From contig JAQXDW010000003.1 in the NCBI GenBank assembly GCA_029251165.1, positions 1-57,895 of the forward strand: a DNA stretch of 57,895 nt, given 5' to 3'. Positions within the stretch are counted from its first letter, which is position 1. Each line of letters opens with the position of its first letter. Below the pieces are notes generated by a model. It saw nothing but the letters and a program-made list of their open reading frames with translations, searched no databases and had not been told where the DNA came from. The position numbers and the translations under genes were made by a program. The DNA is from Myxococcota bacterium (lineage in GTDB: Bacteria > Myxococcota_A > UBA796). Below, piece after piece: positions 17,592 to 29,750 of the stretch.

Positions 17592-19078
17592 TCCTCCTGC
17601 TTGCCCTGACAGCCTGCCGCGACAAGACCAGAGCCACCGGCACAACCGGGATCGACTCCGGTGACACCCAGAACACCGGCACCGACTCCGGCATCTTGCC
17701 CGATGAGGGCTGCCTCGATGCGGTGTCTCCGCCGCTGTCCGGCGATGTCTGCGTGACCGCCGCGCCGTGTACCTGGAGCGGGGAGCAGTCCTATGAGTTC
17801 TTCGCCTATGCGCTGGACTCTGGTGGAGACCTCGACGGAGATGGCTACGATGAGATCGTCGCCGGCTCGCTGAGCTGGGACGGCGAGAGCCTCTCGGACA
17901 ACGGGCGCGCGGTCATCTTCTCTGGCGGGCAGCTCTCCAGCGACGACACCGTCCTCGGAGAGATCACCGGCGCGAACCACGGCGACTACCTCGGCAGCGC
18001 CGTCGCCTTCATCCCCGATGCCACCGGAGATGGCCTCGCCGAGCTGCTCATCGGCGCCAACGGCGTGGACGACGGGGAGCTTGGAGAGGTCGGGGCCGCG
18101 CTCCTCATCTCCGCGGATCTCACCCCCATCGCGACCCTGCTCGGCGAGCGGGCCTATGCCCGAGCCGGCTCGTCGCTGTCTGGTGCCGATCTCGACGGCG
18201 ACGGACTCGCGGAGCTGCTGATCGCTGGAGAGCTGAAGGAGAACGTCGACGACAACGAGAGCTACGCCATCGGGCGGGTCTACGTCGTCTCTGGACGCAC
18301 CGACGCCTCCTGGCCCTCTGCCCTCGCCGATGCCGACGCCAGCCTCTCGGGAGAGGACGACGACGACGGAGCCGGCGTCGGCATCGCCGGCGCTGACCTC
18401 GACGGCGACGGCTACCCCGACCTCATCGTCGGTGCGCCCTACGCCGGGTACACCGGGCGGGTCTACGTCTACCCCGGCGGTGCCGGTTTCTCCGGCGATC
18501 TCAGCCTCGCGGATGCCCCGATCCAGATCAGCGGCGGGGCATCCTATGATGCGTTCGGCTGGGCGGTCACCGGCGGTGACCTGACCGGCGACGGCGCGGC
18601 AGAGCTGGTGGTCGGCGCGCCGCTGGACAACGTGACCTGGGGCGACGAGGGCAGCGTGACCCTCTACGGCGGCGGCGCGGACTTCTTTGAGACCACCCCC
18701 GCTGCCCTGACCACCATCGCCGGAGAGAAGGACGACTTTCAGCTCGGCACCGGGCTCGACGCGACCGGCGATGTCAGCGGCGACGGGATCAACGATCTGC
18801 TGATGGGAGGGGTGAGCGCTTACAGCGGGCTGGCGACCAAGAGCGGACGCTCCTACCTGCTGCACGGTCGGGCCGATGGGTGGTCCGAGATCACCAACGC
18901 TGCCCAGTCCGATGCCCTGCTGTTCGGTGCCGCGACCAAGGACTACGTGGGCCGCGCCAACGCCGCGGGCGACGTCAACGGAGACGGCACGGCCGATGTC
19001 GTGGTCGGCTCGGGCTATGCCAACCTCCAGGGCTACTACGATGTCGGGCAGCTCTACCTGTTCTTCGGCGGAAGCTGA
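17588..19078 (+). CDS. FG-GAP/integrin-alpha-like beta-propeller lipoprotein
   Basis: 496 residues. The signal peptide ends with lipobox LTAC, followed by a Thr/Gly/Asp linker (TGTDSGILPDEG). About seven FG-GAP blades carry calcium-loop motifs such as DLDGDGYDEI, DATGDGLAEL, DLDGDGLAEL, DLDGDGYPDL, DLTGDGAAEL and DVNGDGTADV. Such proteins form surface beta-propellers used in adhesion or assembly; the ligand is unknown. It starts inside the stop of the selenoprotein gene and ends immediately before the SDR gene, so all are probably cotranscribed. Confidence 0.88.
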   Translation: MILLLALTACRDKTRATGTTGIDSGDTQNTGTDSGILPDEGCLDAVSPPLSGDVCVTAAPCTWSGEQSYEFFAYALDSGGDLDGDGYDEIVAGSLSWDGESLSDNGRAVIFSGGQLSSDDTVLGEITGANHGDYLGSAVAFIPDATGDGLAELLIGANGVDDGELGEVGAALLISADLTPIATLLGERAYARAGSSLSGADLDGDGLAELLIAGELKENVDDNESYAIGRVYVVSGRTDASWPSALADADASLSGEDDDDGAGVGIAGADLDGDGYPDLIVGAPYAGYTGRVYVYPGGAGFSGDLSLADAPIQISGGASYDAFGWAVTGGDLTGDGAAELVVGAPLDNVTWGDEGSVTLYGGGADFFETTPAALTTIAGEKDDFQLGTGLDATGDVSGDGINDLLMGGVSAYSGLATKSGRSYLLHGRADGWSEITNAAQSDALLFGAATKDYVGRANAAGDVNGDGTADVVVGSGYANLQGYYDVGQLYLFFGGS

Positions 19079-20011
19079 ATGGCGGACGTCCTGCTGACCG
19101 GTGCGGCCGGCTTCCTCGGCGCTGCGGTCGCTGAGGCGCTGCTGGAGCGGGGAGACACGGTGATCGCGCTGGTTCGGGATCGCGATCCCCGCGCGCGGCT
19201 GTACCGAGACGGCATCATCGCGCGCTGCATCGAGGTCCGATCTCAGCTCTCCGATGCCGAACGACTGCTGGCAGAGTACACTCCAGACGCCGTGATCCAC
19301 CTCGCGGCACAGACACAGGTCACGGTCGCGGCGGACGCACCGCTGTCGACGTTTGAGTCCAACGTCCGCGGGACCTGGCGGCTGCTGGAGGCCATCCGAC
19401 AGGCCCGCCGGCAGCCGTCGCGCATCGTCGTCGCCTCCTCCGACAAAGCCTACGGCACCACCCCGCCGCCCTACACCGAGGAGGCCCCCCTCGCACCGCT
19501 CGCCCCCTACGACGTCTCCAAAGCCTGCACCGACCTCATCGCCCAGAGCTTTGGCGCCCACTTCGGGCTGCCGCTGGCGATCACCCGATGCGGCAACATC
19601 TACGGTCCCGGCGATCAGAACCTCCTGCGGCTTGTGCCTGGAGTCTGCTCAGACCTCTCAGCCGGGCGCGCTCCGCAGCTCCGATCGACCGGTCGAATGA
19701 CCCGAGAGTGGCTCTACATCGACGATGCCGCCGCCGCGACCCTCGCTGTCCTCGATGCGTCCCCCGACCATCGTGGCACAGCCTTCAACCTCGGCGGCGG
19801 GCAGCGTGCGAGCGTCGCAGCGGTCGTCGCGACCCTCTGTCGACTCGCGGGCTACGACGGCCCGATCCCGTTCACCGAGACCGAGCCAGACGGCGAGATT
19901 CCCCATCAGTCGCTCATCAGCGCGCGGATTCGTGCCCTGGGCTGGTCCGCAGAGACCGATCTGGAGGCTGGACTTGCGGCCGCCTGGCGGTGGTACGCTC
20001 AGTCCGCATGA
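19079..20011 (+). CDS. Extended SDR sugar-nucleotide dehydratase/epimerase (CDP-glucose 4,6-dehydratase-like)
   Basis: 310 residues. NAD-binding GAAGFLG at the N-terminus, a SSDKAYG segment and a YDVSK catalytic pair. The SSDKAYG and CGNIYGPGDQN pattern resembles CDP-glucose 4,6-dehydratases and related epimerases; the sugar nucleotide is not certain. The ATG follows the FG-GAP stop with no gap, and the stop overlaps the next SDR gene by ATGA. The pair suggests synthesis of a deoxy sugar for surface polysaccharide or protein glycosylation. Confidence 0.8.
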   Translation: MADVLLTGAAGFLGAAVAEALLERGDTVIALVRDRDPRARLYRDGIIARCIEVRSQLSDAERLLAEYTPDAVIHLAAQTQVTVAADAPLSTFESNVRGTWRLLEAIRQARRQPSRIVVASSDKAYGTTPPPYTEEAPLAPLAPYDVSKACTDLIAQSFGAHFGLPLAITRCGNIYGPGDQNLLRLVPGVCSDLSAGRAPQLRSTGRMTREWLYIDDAAAATLAVLDASPDHRGTAFNLGGGQRASVAAVVATLCRLAGYDGPIPFTETEPDGEIPHQSLISARIRALGWSAETDLEAGLAAAWRWYAQSA

Positions 20012-21069
20012 CCACCATCCTCATCGCTGGCGTCGCTGGATTCATCGGCAGCAACTTCGCCCGCTACCTGCACCGCCACCGACCGAGTCTCCGCCTGGTC
20101 GGCATCGACTACCTCTCCTCGGCCAGTGTCTACAGCACCATCGCTCCCCTCGTCGAGGCCGGGGCGCTGCACTTCGTGAAGGCCGACATCAACGACACCG
20201 AGACCGTCACCCGCACCTACCGGGAGCACAGCGTGACGCGGGTCGTCAACTTCGCCGCTGAGAGCCACAACGACCGCGCCATCCTCGATCCGACCCCGTT
20301 CATGCTCAGCAACGCCCTGGGGGCACAGCAGCTCCTGGAGGTCTCTCGGAAGGTCGGTGTTGAGCGACACGTTCACATCTCGACCATCGAGGTCTACGGA
20401 GAGCAAGCCCCTGGCGCTCCCCCGTTCTCTGCGGCGAGTCCCCTCGCGGCCAAGACCCCCTACGCCGCCGCGAAGGCTGCCGGAGATCTCATCGTCCGGG
20501 CGTACATGCAGACCTACCCGGACATGGACATCGTGCTCACCCATGCCGGCAACAACTACGGTCCGTGGCAATTCCCCGAGAAGCTGATCCCGCTGTGCAT
20601 CACCAACGTCCTGCGCGGTCGGAAGATCCCGGTGTACGGAGACGGGCTCCAGGAGCGGGACTGGCTCCATGTTGAGGATCACTGCCGGGCGCTGGAGCGG
20701 CTTCTGCTGTCATCCCGTAGCTTCAAGGCTGGTCCTGGCGCAGCGATTGACCCCGCCCAGCTGCCAATCTACGACATCTCTGCGCGCAGCGTGGTCTCCA
20801 ACCTCCAGATCGTTCGCCTCATCCTCTCTGCACTGAATCGTCCGTTCAACGACTGGGTAGAGCACGTCACAGACCGCCCCAACCACGACCGACGCTACGT
20901 CATCGACCCGGTACGCATCGAGTCGGAGCTGGGCTGGCAGCCCGAGGCGGTGCTGGAGGCAGACCTCGAGCAGACCGTACGGTGGTATGTCGACAACGAA
21001 GCATGGTGGCAGCCAATCGTGGCATCAAGTCGTCGGCTGCAGTTCGACTGGGCCGCGCTCAAGATCTGA
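20008..21069 (+). CDS. Extended SDR, dTDP-glucose 4,6-dehydratase (RmlB)-like with altered active site
   Basis: 353 residues. GVAGFIGSN binds NAD, ESHNDRAI matches the RmlB substrate motif, YAAAK supplies Tyr and Lys, and NNYGPWQFPEKLIP is typical of the family. In RmlB the catalytic trio is Thr-Asp-Glu (STDEVYG); here it reads STIEVYG, so the acid Asp is replaced by Ile. Loss of that residue would weaken dehydration, and a related oxidation/reduction step (epimerase, dehydrogenase) is possible. ATG 20008 overlaps the upstream stop by 4 nt. Confidence 0.82.
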   Translation: MTTILIAGVAGFIGSNFARYLHRHRPSLRLVGIDYLSSASVYSTIAPLVEAGALHFVKADINDTETVTRTYREHSVTRVVNFAAESHNDRAILDPTPFMLSNALGAQQLLEVSRKVGVERHVHISTIEVYGEQAPGAPPFSAASPLAAKTPYAAAKAAGDLIVRAYMQTYPDMDIVLTHAGNNYGPWQFPEKLIPLCITNVLRGRKIPVYGDGLQERDWLHVEDHCRALERLLLSSRSFKAGPGAAIDPAQLPIYDISARSVVSNLQIVRLILSALNRPFNDWVEHVTDRPNHDRRYVIDPVRIESELGWQPEAVLEADLEQTVRWYVDNEAWWQPIVASSRRLQFDWAALKI

Positions 21070-21090
21070 GAGAAGAGAGACTCCAGAACG

Positions 21091-21115
21091 AAAAAGAGGC
21101 CCCAGTGGGACCTCT
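21091..21115 (-). terminator. Intrinsic terminator of second HU gene
   Basis: On the minus strand AGAGG-TCCC-ACTG-GGG-CCTCT is followed directly by TTTTCG, with a stem of about 8 bp. It lies 25 nt past the HU stop. Confidence 0.85.
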
Positions 21116-21139
21116 CTATATAAAGAATCGGGAGCAGAT

Positions 21140-21430
21140 TTACTCGCCGATGACCTCACGCAGGGTCTTGCCAGGCTTGAAGACCACGTGCTTCTTGGCG
21201 GGGATGTTGATCCGCTTGCCAGAGGCGGGGTGGGTACCGACGCGTGCAGCGCGGGTCTTGACCTGGAAAGTACCGAAGCCGGGAATGGTGACCTTGTTGT
21301 CGCCGCCCAGCTCGCTGGAGATGATGCCATCTGCATCAGCGGAGAAGATGTGGTTGATGATCTCCATCGACTTGACCTGGGACAGACCAGCCTTCTTGGC
21401 GAGAGCTGCGGCCATCTCTTTCTTGTTCAT
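21140..21430 (-). CDS. HU-family DNA-binding protein (paralogue 2)
   Basis: 96 residues with N-terminal MNKKEMAAALAKKAGL, a GFGTF core and C-terminal SGKRINIPAKKHVVFKPGKTL. It is more Lys-rich than the copy at 10541. CAGGAG lies 6-7 nt before the ATG. The 5' leader holds two GC-rich hairpins (21463-21479 and 21516-21530), which is unusual for a short HU transcript and may control its level. A clear terminator follows the gene. Confidence 0.95.
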   Translation of the reverse strand: MNKKEMAAALAKKAGLSQVKSMEIINHIFSADADGIISSELGGDNKVTIPGFGTFQVKTRAARVGTHPASGKRINIPAKKHVVFKPGKTLREVIGE

Positions 21431-21462
21431 TTAGGACTCCTGGTGGTCAGTGATCTGGGCCC

Positions 21463-21530
21463 GTTGAGCCGGGCTCAACAAACAAGGCGATATCACCCTG
21501 TTTAAAGGCAATGATGCCGGTCGCACCGGC
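21463..21530 (-). promoter_or_regulatory. Two hairpins in HU 5' leader
   Basis: GTTGAGC-CGG-GCTCAAC (21463-21479) and GCCGGT-CGC-ACCGGC (21516-21530) are perfect inverted repeats with 3-nt loops. Read from the minus strand they precede the HU start codon by about 33 and 86 nt. They may be autoregulatory RNA structures or operators. Confidence 0.45.
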
Positions 21531-21721
21531 TTTATAGGACAGGCAAGCCCTGTGTCGGACTGCGAGGACATAAAAACGAATTTCTATAGAAAAAACCAGC
21601 CCAAACCCCTGTGACAACGCCATCTTCCCCCGAAAAGCTTACAGATCCTTTCCCCATACCAACGATTAAAAGCCATCTTTCAGCCACCGACTGCGCTAAA
21701 ACGCCGATGAGATCGGGTCTC

Positions 21722-21750
21722 AAAAAAAAACGCTCTTATTTGTCAGAGCG
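21722..21750 (-). terminator. Strong intrinsic terminator downstream of CAP-domain gene
   Basis: Minus strand: CGCTCT/AGAGCG stem with an 8-nt loop, then nine T residues. It lies about 110 nt past the CAP gene stop. Confidence 0.85.
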
Positions 21751-21859
21751 ATGTGTTCAAGAGGTGCGATTCGGCCATCCAGGGTATTTTTGCCGGAGCG
21801 AACCGATCGCCTGAGCCCCCTGGATCGATGGCGGCAGTGACACCAAATCTCTGACCAAC

Positions 21860-22747
21860 CTACCGAGTGGTGAACGATCCGGTCAGCGTCTCGCTGCTTC
21901 CACCAAATTCCACCACCATCTCCACATCGTAGGTGGTCGCAGAAGAGAGGGGGCTCACTGGCATCACTGCGGCCATGTTGAACATGTAGCTGTCGTTGGA
22001 AGGATCAAGGCTGAGCAGCTCGACCGCGCCCTCTGGACCGGTCACCGAGGCGCTGATGAGTCGCAGGCCGTACGGATCCTCTGTCGAGGCATTTCCAAAC
22101 AGCGGCTCGCCGACGCTCACTGAGATCGGGTACCCGACCACCCCATGCCCCGGTGCGGGATCTGGAATCTCAGTGTCGGAGTCAAACGAGGTCGGCACAT
22201 CGACCTGACCATCTGCTGGATAGAGGACGGCGCTTCGCTCGGCATCGGGGAACGGCAAGACCAGGGCCATACCGGCATAGTCATCGGTGTAGCCAAAGCC
22301 CACCTCGATCAGCTCGACCGAGGTGAACGGGATGCGGTGGTAGACCGTTCCGATCCAGCCATCGACCGCGTCCGCTGGAGAGAGCCCCTTGGAGATGACC
22401 TCCATCCAGACCCGGCCCGGCTCCAGCGGATAGCCCGCCGTCTCCATTCGATCCCACACCCAGTCGCCGGTGTAGCCGGGCTTCGAGGCGTCTTCGTAGT
22501 GGTTGAAGTCGCTGTTGTCCGCCATGAAGTCGGTGTGCGCCTGGGAGGCGACATCGAGGCGAGACTCCAGGACCGTGGGTGCCAGGCCCGCTTCTGCACG
22601 AAGCGCGTTGACCCGATCCAGGGCCTCCTGCGCATCAGCAGTCGGACAGTCATAGCCATAGAGCCCCGCACAGTCTAGGGAGGCAGAGTCCCCGTCACCA
22701 TTCGAAGTACATCCCATGACGAGGAAGAGGGCTGTGAAGGTTCTCAT
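21860..22747 (-). CDS. CAP (SCP/PR1)-domain lipoprotein
   Basis: 295 residues. The signal peptide ends in LVMGC. Residues about 38-170 are a CAP domain: ALDRVNALRAEAGLAPTVLE with AHTDFMADN, HYEDASKPGYTG, and the WMEVISKG and DGWIGTVYHRIPF segments. The C-terminal 120 residues look like an Ig-like beta domain (SSATTYDVEMVVEFGG). CAP proteins are secreted and often bind lipids or other molecules; the bacterial role is unclear. AAGGGG precedes the ATG by about 5 nt. It is divergent from the ArsR-methyltransferase gene. Confidence 0.85.
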   Translation of the reverse strand: MRTFTALFLVMGCTSNGDGDSASLDCAGLYGYDCPTADAQEALDRVNALRAEAGLAPTVLESRLDVASQAHTDFMADNSDFNHYEDASKPGYTGDWVWDRMETAGYPLEPGRVWMEVISKGLSPADAVDGWIGTVYHRIPFTSVELIEVGFGYTDDYAGMALVLPFPDAERSAVLYPADGQVDVPTSFDSDTEIPDPAPGHGVVGYPISVSVGEPLFGNASTEDPYGLRLISASVTGPEGAVELLSLDPSNDSYMFNMAAVMPVSPLSSATTYDVEMVVEFGGSSETLTGSFTTR

Positions 22748-22836
22748 CTGTACCCCTTGCGGCAGTGCTGCCGGAAATCCGCTTTGTGTTTATCTTCTTA
22801 TTCGGATACCGAGATACCCATCAAAGGAAGACATCC

Positions 22837-23763
22837 CTGACCACTCTCGATACCACCACTGCGCTCTGCCGGGCACTTGGAGATCAGACCCGTGTCCGAC
22901 TCTTATCGCTCCTGAGCGAGGATGAGCTGTCCGTTGCAGAGCTGACCCGCATCACCCAGCTCTCCCAGCCGCGCATCTCCACTCACCTCCGCAAGCTGCG
23001 AGAGTCGGGATTTGTGCGTGATCGTCGAGAAGGGAGCTCATCGTTTTATGGACTGAACCGCTCGCGGTGGCCGGCAGAAAACGGCCGCCTCCTCCAAGCG
23101 GTGTTTGCCAGCACAGATGATCCACTTCTGGCCGTGGATCGGCGTCGAGCGGCGGAGGTCATCTCGGCGCGCGGCGAGACCTGGGCAGAGAGCGTGGCCG
23201 GCATGATGGCCCGGCACTACTCACCCGGCCGCACTTGGCCGGCGCTGGCGCATGGCCTCGTCGGTCTGACCCGGCTGGGACGCATCATCGACATCGCCTC
23301 CGGAGACTCCGCCGCTGCTGAGCTGCTGTCGGCTCAGGCAGTCTCGGTGACCTGTGTGGACATCTCCGAGAAGGTGGTCATCACCAACCGGCAGCGGCTC
23401 TCTCACCTCGAGAACGTGCGCTTCATCCAGGGCGACATGCACGCCATTCCCCTGCCCGCTGCGACCTTCGAGCACGCCCTGTTGCTCTCCAGTCTCTCCT
23501 ACACCACGACGCCACAGGCGGTGCTCGCGGAGGCTGCTCGGCTGCTGGTCAGCGGCGGAAAGCTGTCGCTGATCGCCCTCCAGACCCACGACCATACTGA
23601 CGTTATCGCAAGCTACAACCAGCTCAACCGAGGCTTCAGCGTTGAGTCACTCAGCCAGATGGCCGAGGCGACCGGCTTCACCATCGATCGGTGTGAGGTC
23701 AGCGGACGAGAGCGCCGCCCGCCGCACTTTGAGTTCATCACCCTATACGCCCACCGGCGCTGA
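22837..23763 (+). CDS. ArsR-type HTH fused to SAM-dependent methyltransferase; regulator beside metH
   Basis: About 308 residues. The N-terminal winged helix ([32 protein letters not shown]) is of ArsR type. A linker leads to a class I methyltransferase fold ([36 protein letters not shown]). This two-domain type is often found with metH and is thought to sense SAM or SAH; that function is inferred. No ATG precedes the HTH. CTG 22837 has AAAGGA 8 nt upstream and leaves room for the divergent promoter; GTG 22765 and GTG 22786 are alternatives that give an odd hydrophobic N-terminus. metH starts 13 nt after its stop. Confidence 0.78.
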   Translation: MTTLDTTTALCRALGDQTRVRLLSLLSEDELSVAELTRITQLSQPRISTHLRKLRESGFVRDRREGSSSFYGLNRSRWPAENGRLLQAVFASTDDPLLAVDRRRAAEVISARGETWAESVAGMMARHYSPGRTWPALAHGLVGLTRLGRIIDIASGDSAAAELLSAQAVSVTCVDISEKVVITNRQRLSHLENVRFIQGDMHAIPLPAATFEHALLLSSLSYTTTPQAVLAEAARLLVSGGKLSLIALQTHDHTDVIASYNQLNRGFSVESLSQMAEATGFTIDRCEVSGRERRPPHFEFITLYAHRR

Positions 23764-23776
23764 CTCGGAGGTCTCC

Positions 23777-27436
<3,660 letters not shown>

Positions 27437-27491
27437 GCCACACGCCGTCGGCGCCGACCACCTGAAGACCACGGCGCGCCAGCGGGGCCGG

Positions 27492-28403
27492 TCAGCGCCG
27501 CTTCGGCACCGAGACGAGGTCCCCGTCTCGGACCGCGACCACGTCGTCGTGGATCTCACGGGCTTCATCGAGGAAGGCACGGGAGTCGGGGTAGCGCTGC
27601 GAGAAGTGGGTGAGCACCAGGCGTCGAACGCCGCTCTCTTTCGCGATCCGGGCCGCCTGGGCAGCGGTCATGTGGCCGCGTGCAATCGCCTCTTCCTTCT
27701 CGGAGGAGAGGTAGGTCGACTCGCAGACCAGCATGTCCGCCCCCTCCGCCAGGGCAAAGGCATTGTCACAGATGCGGGTGTCCATGACGAACGCAAACAC
27801 CTGCCCGGGCCGCGGCTCGCTGACCTCCTCGACCCCGATGGTGCGGCCATCGTGCTCGATGGAGCCCTCTCGGAGAAGCTGCCCCACCGCCGGACCGCGC
27901 AGCCCAAGCTCGCCGAGCTTCTCGGGCAGCATGCGACGGCTGTCGGTCTCCTTGAGGCGGAAGCCCCAGGAGGGAACACCGTGCTTGAGCTTGCGGGTGG
28001 TCACCGTGAGCTTGTCCTCCGTGAACAGCACGCCCTCGCTGTGGATCGGCTCTGGCCGGATGTCGGACTTGTCGTGGAAGATCGACGCCCGACGCAGCCG
28101 GTCGAAGAACACCTGCCCCGACGCGGGATAGTGGACATGGACCGGGTGCCCCACCCCGTCGAGCGAGATGCGCTGCACGAGACCCGCGAGGCCCAGACAG
28201 TGATCGCCGTGGAAGTGGGTGATGAAGATGCGGTTGAGCTGCGAGGATGCGAGGCCAGCGTAGGTCATCTGCCGCTGGGTTCCCTCGCCTGGATCGAACA
28301 GGAAGCCGTGCTCGTCCCAGCGCAGGAAGTATGCGTTGTGGTTTCGGTACCGCGTGGGAACCTGGCTGGCGGTGCCCAGCGCGATGAACTCTCGTGAGGA
28401 CAT
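27492..28403 (-). CDS. rnz: Ribonuclease Z
   Basis: 303 residues, the standard short RNase Z length. The zinc-hydrolase motif THFHGDHCLGL is present, with later metal ligands in FVMDTR and VLTHFSQRY. HMTAAQAARIAKESGVRRLVL is the family exosite and helix region. It trims the 3' trailer of tRNA precursors; the window's tRNA-Sec lacks encoded CCA, so such trimming would be needed. ATG 28403 begins MSSREFIALGT, where family similarity starts. It is convergent with metH. Confidence 0.92.
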   Translation of the reverse strand: MSSREFIALGTASQVPTRYRNHNAYFLRWDEHGFLFDPGEGTQRQMTYAGLASSQLNRIFITHFHGDHCLGLAGLVQRISLDGVGHPVHVHYPASGQVFFDRLRRASIFHDKSDIRPEPIHSEGVLFTEDKLTVTTRKLKHGVPSWGFRLKETDSRRMLPEKLGELGLRGPAVGQLLREGSIEHDGRTIGVEEVSEPRPGQVFAFVMDTRICDNAFALAEGADMLVCESTYLSSEKEEAIARGHMTAAQAARIAKESGVRRLVLTHFSQRYPDSRAFLDEAREIHDDVVAVRDGDLVSVPKRR

Positions 28404-28445
28404 CCGACGCTCTCTGAGGGAGGGTTGAGCCGAACACCGCCAATC

Positions 28446-28476
28446 AAAAACGCGCCTGCCGCGAACGACAGGCGCG
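28446..28476 (-). terminator. Intrinsic terminator of HMA-like gene
   Basis: Minus strand: CGCGCCTG/CAGGCGCG 8-bp stem with a 10-nt loop followed by TTTTTG. It lies 18 nt past the gene at 28495. Confidence 0.85.
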
Positions 28477-28494
28477 TCTACGGTGGAAGCGGGA

Positions 28495-28830
28495 TCAGCT
28501 GTCCTGCTTCTTCTCCGCAGCGTAGCCGGTCTGGGAGATCGCGGCGAGGAGCGCATCGGGGTTGGTCTTTGCGTTGTCGAAAGCGACGACAGCCTCGCCG
28601 GTCTGGTAGTCGACGGCGGCCGCGAGGACACCCTCGACCCCCTTGAGAGCATCCGCAACCTGAGCGGAGGTGGAGGTGCAGGTCAGGCCGGCAACGGTGA
28701 AGGCAGTCTTCATGCCGTCGGCGCCCTGAACCTCAGCGGCAGCGGTGGCGTATGCCGCAGCATCGGCCATCGGGCAGGCAGTTGCGTCGACGGAGAAGAG
28801 AAGGGCGATTGCGAGAAGTGCGGTGCGCAT
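28495..28830 (-). CDS. Exported heavy-metal-associated-like protein lacking the second Cys
   Basis: 111 residues with signal peptide MRTALLAIALLFSVDATA, so the protein is exported. The mature part fits the HMA ferredoxin-like fold (TAFTVAGLTCTSTSAQVADALKGVEG, EAVVAFDNAK, LLAAISQTGYAAE). The usual GMTCxxC metal loop here is GLTCTST, with one Cys only. Another Cys lies just after the signal peptide (ACPMAD). Copper or mercury binding by a CxxC pair is therefore unlikely without dimerisation. It has its own terminator. Confidence 0.75.
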   Translation of the reverse strand: MRTALLAIALLFSVDATACPMADAAAYATAAAEVQGADGMKTAFTVAGLTCTSTSAQVADALKGVEGVLAAAVDYQTGEAVVAFDNAKTNPDALLAAISQTGYAAEKKQDS

Positions 28831-28977
28831 GGTGGGTACTCCCGGGTTTCGAAGATCAGTCTAACGGAAAAAATGTCCCTGTCAGGGGGACGCACCATCC
28901 AGACGGTGGCACGCTTGGAAGATCCATCAGGAGATACGGGAAGAACGCAGAAGGCACCGCAGCGAGTGGCCCTCAGC

Positions 28978-28989
28978 TGGTGGCCACCA
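28978..28989. promoter_or_regulatory. 12-bp perfect palindrome upstream of cbiZ
   Basis: TGGTGGCCACCA is a perfect palindrome 50 bp before the cbiZ start, in the only non-coding stretch before the corrinoid salvage operon. It may be an operator. Confidence 0.3.
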
Positions 28990-29039
28990 CACCCTGCTCA
29001 CCGACCGCCCAGTGGGATAGGCGGCTGCAAGGAGGGTGC

Positions 29040-29750
29040 GTGAAGGAGCTGGAGTCCGTCTCACTGGAGCGTCGCGAGAAGATGGTCATCGCCCGGCTGG
29101 GCAGACCGCACCGGGTGCTCTCCTCCGCCATCCACGGCGGCGGGCTCACGAGTGCACAGGACATCGTGTGGACCCACTTCCACAACACCGAGCTGCCGAT
29201 CGGTGCCGATCCGCTCGCCCTGCTCACTGCGCGCCTGTCTGATGCCGGCCTGACCGATGCTGTGGCGATGATGACCAGCCGAGACCTCGCCCATGTCCAC
29301 ACCGCCGCCGCCACGTCAGAGGGAGTCTGTGTCGAGGCGGTCGCCACGGTGGGACTGAGCAATGCGCTTCGGGTCGGGGATCCACCAGGCTTTGCGCCGC
29401 TGGGCACCATCAACCTCCTGGTCCGAATCTCCGTGCCGCTGACGGAGGCTGCGCTCGTCGAGGCGATCTGCATCGTCACGGAGGCCCGAACCGCCGCCGT
29501 CGCCTCGGCATCCTGGCCCAGCCGACGGACCGGAGCGCCCGCGACCGGAACGGGAACCGACTGCATCGTTGTCGCCGCGCCGCTGGCTGGCACGGCACAG
29601 CCCTGGTGCGGCAAGCACACCGCCGCAGGCAGCGCCCTGGGACAGGCCACGCTGTCGGTCATCGGAGACGGGGTGCGCACCTGGGTCGCTCAGCGTGCGG
29701 AGCGAAGCCGCAGAAGAACCAACAAACCAGCACACCATGGAAGCTCGTAA
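29040..29750 (+). CDS. cbiZ: Adenosylcobinamide amidohydrolase
   Basis: 236 residues. CbiZ-family motifs are in order: VLSSAIHGGGLTSAQDIVW, AVAMMTSRDL, AVATVGLSNALRVGD, GTINLLV, CIVTEARTAAVAS and ATGTGTDCIVVAAP. CbiZ cuts the aminopropanol side chain of salvaged adenosylcobinamide to give adenosylcobyric acid, which is re-entered into B12 synthesis by the following cbiB step. GTG 29040 has AAGGAGG 5 nt upstream. Its stop touches the cobQ start, so the operon is coupled. Confidence 0.9.
   Translation: MKELESVSLERREKMVIARLGRPHRVLSSAIHGGGLTSAQDIVWTHFHNTELPIGADPLALLTARLSDAGLTDAVAMMTSRDLAHVHTAAATSEGVCVEAVATVGLSNALRVGDPPGFAPLGTINLLVRISVPLTEAALVEAICIVTEARTAAVASASWPSRRTGAPATGTGTDCIVVAAPLAGTAQPWCGKHTAAGSALGQATLSVIGDGVRTWVAQRAERSRRRTNKPAHHGSS

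Larger units (their letters stand above)
21431..21859. other. Intergenic region between HU and CAP-domain genes
   Basis: 429 bp, A/T-rich in parts. It holds the HU leader hairpins at 21463-21530 and the CAP-gene terminator at 21722-21750. A TATAAA motif on the minus strand near 21531 could be the HU -10 box. No gene is supported. Confidence 0.5.

Noticed and set aside
17516..19561. Very long open frame on the minus strand opposite the FG-GAP and SDR genes (also 5183-6973, 8173-9972, 25079-26323 and similar).
   Set aside because: Antisense open frames are expected in GC-rich genes. The plus- or minus-strand partner has clear motifs and these have none.
28831..29039. A second cobalamin riboswitch upstream of cbiZ.
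   Set aside because: GGGAA and a GGTG piece occur, but no CCCGCCACTGT core and no B12 box can be found in order.
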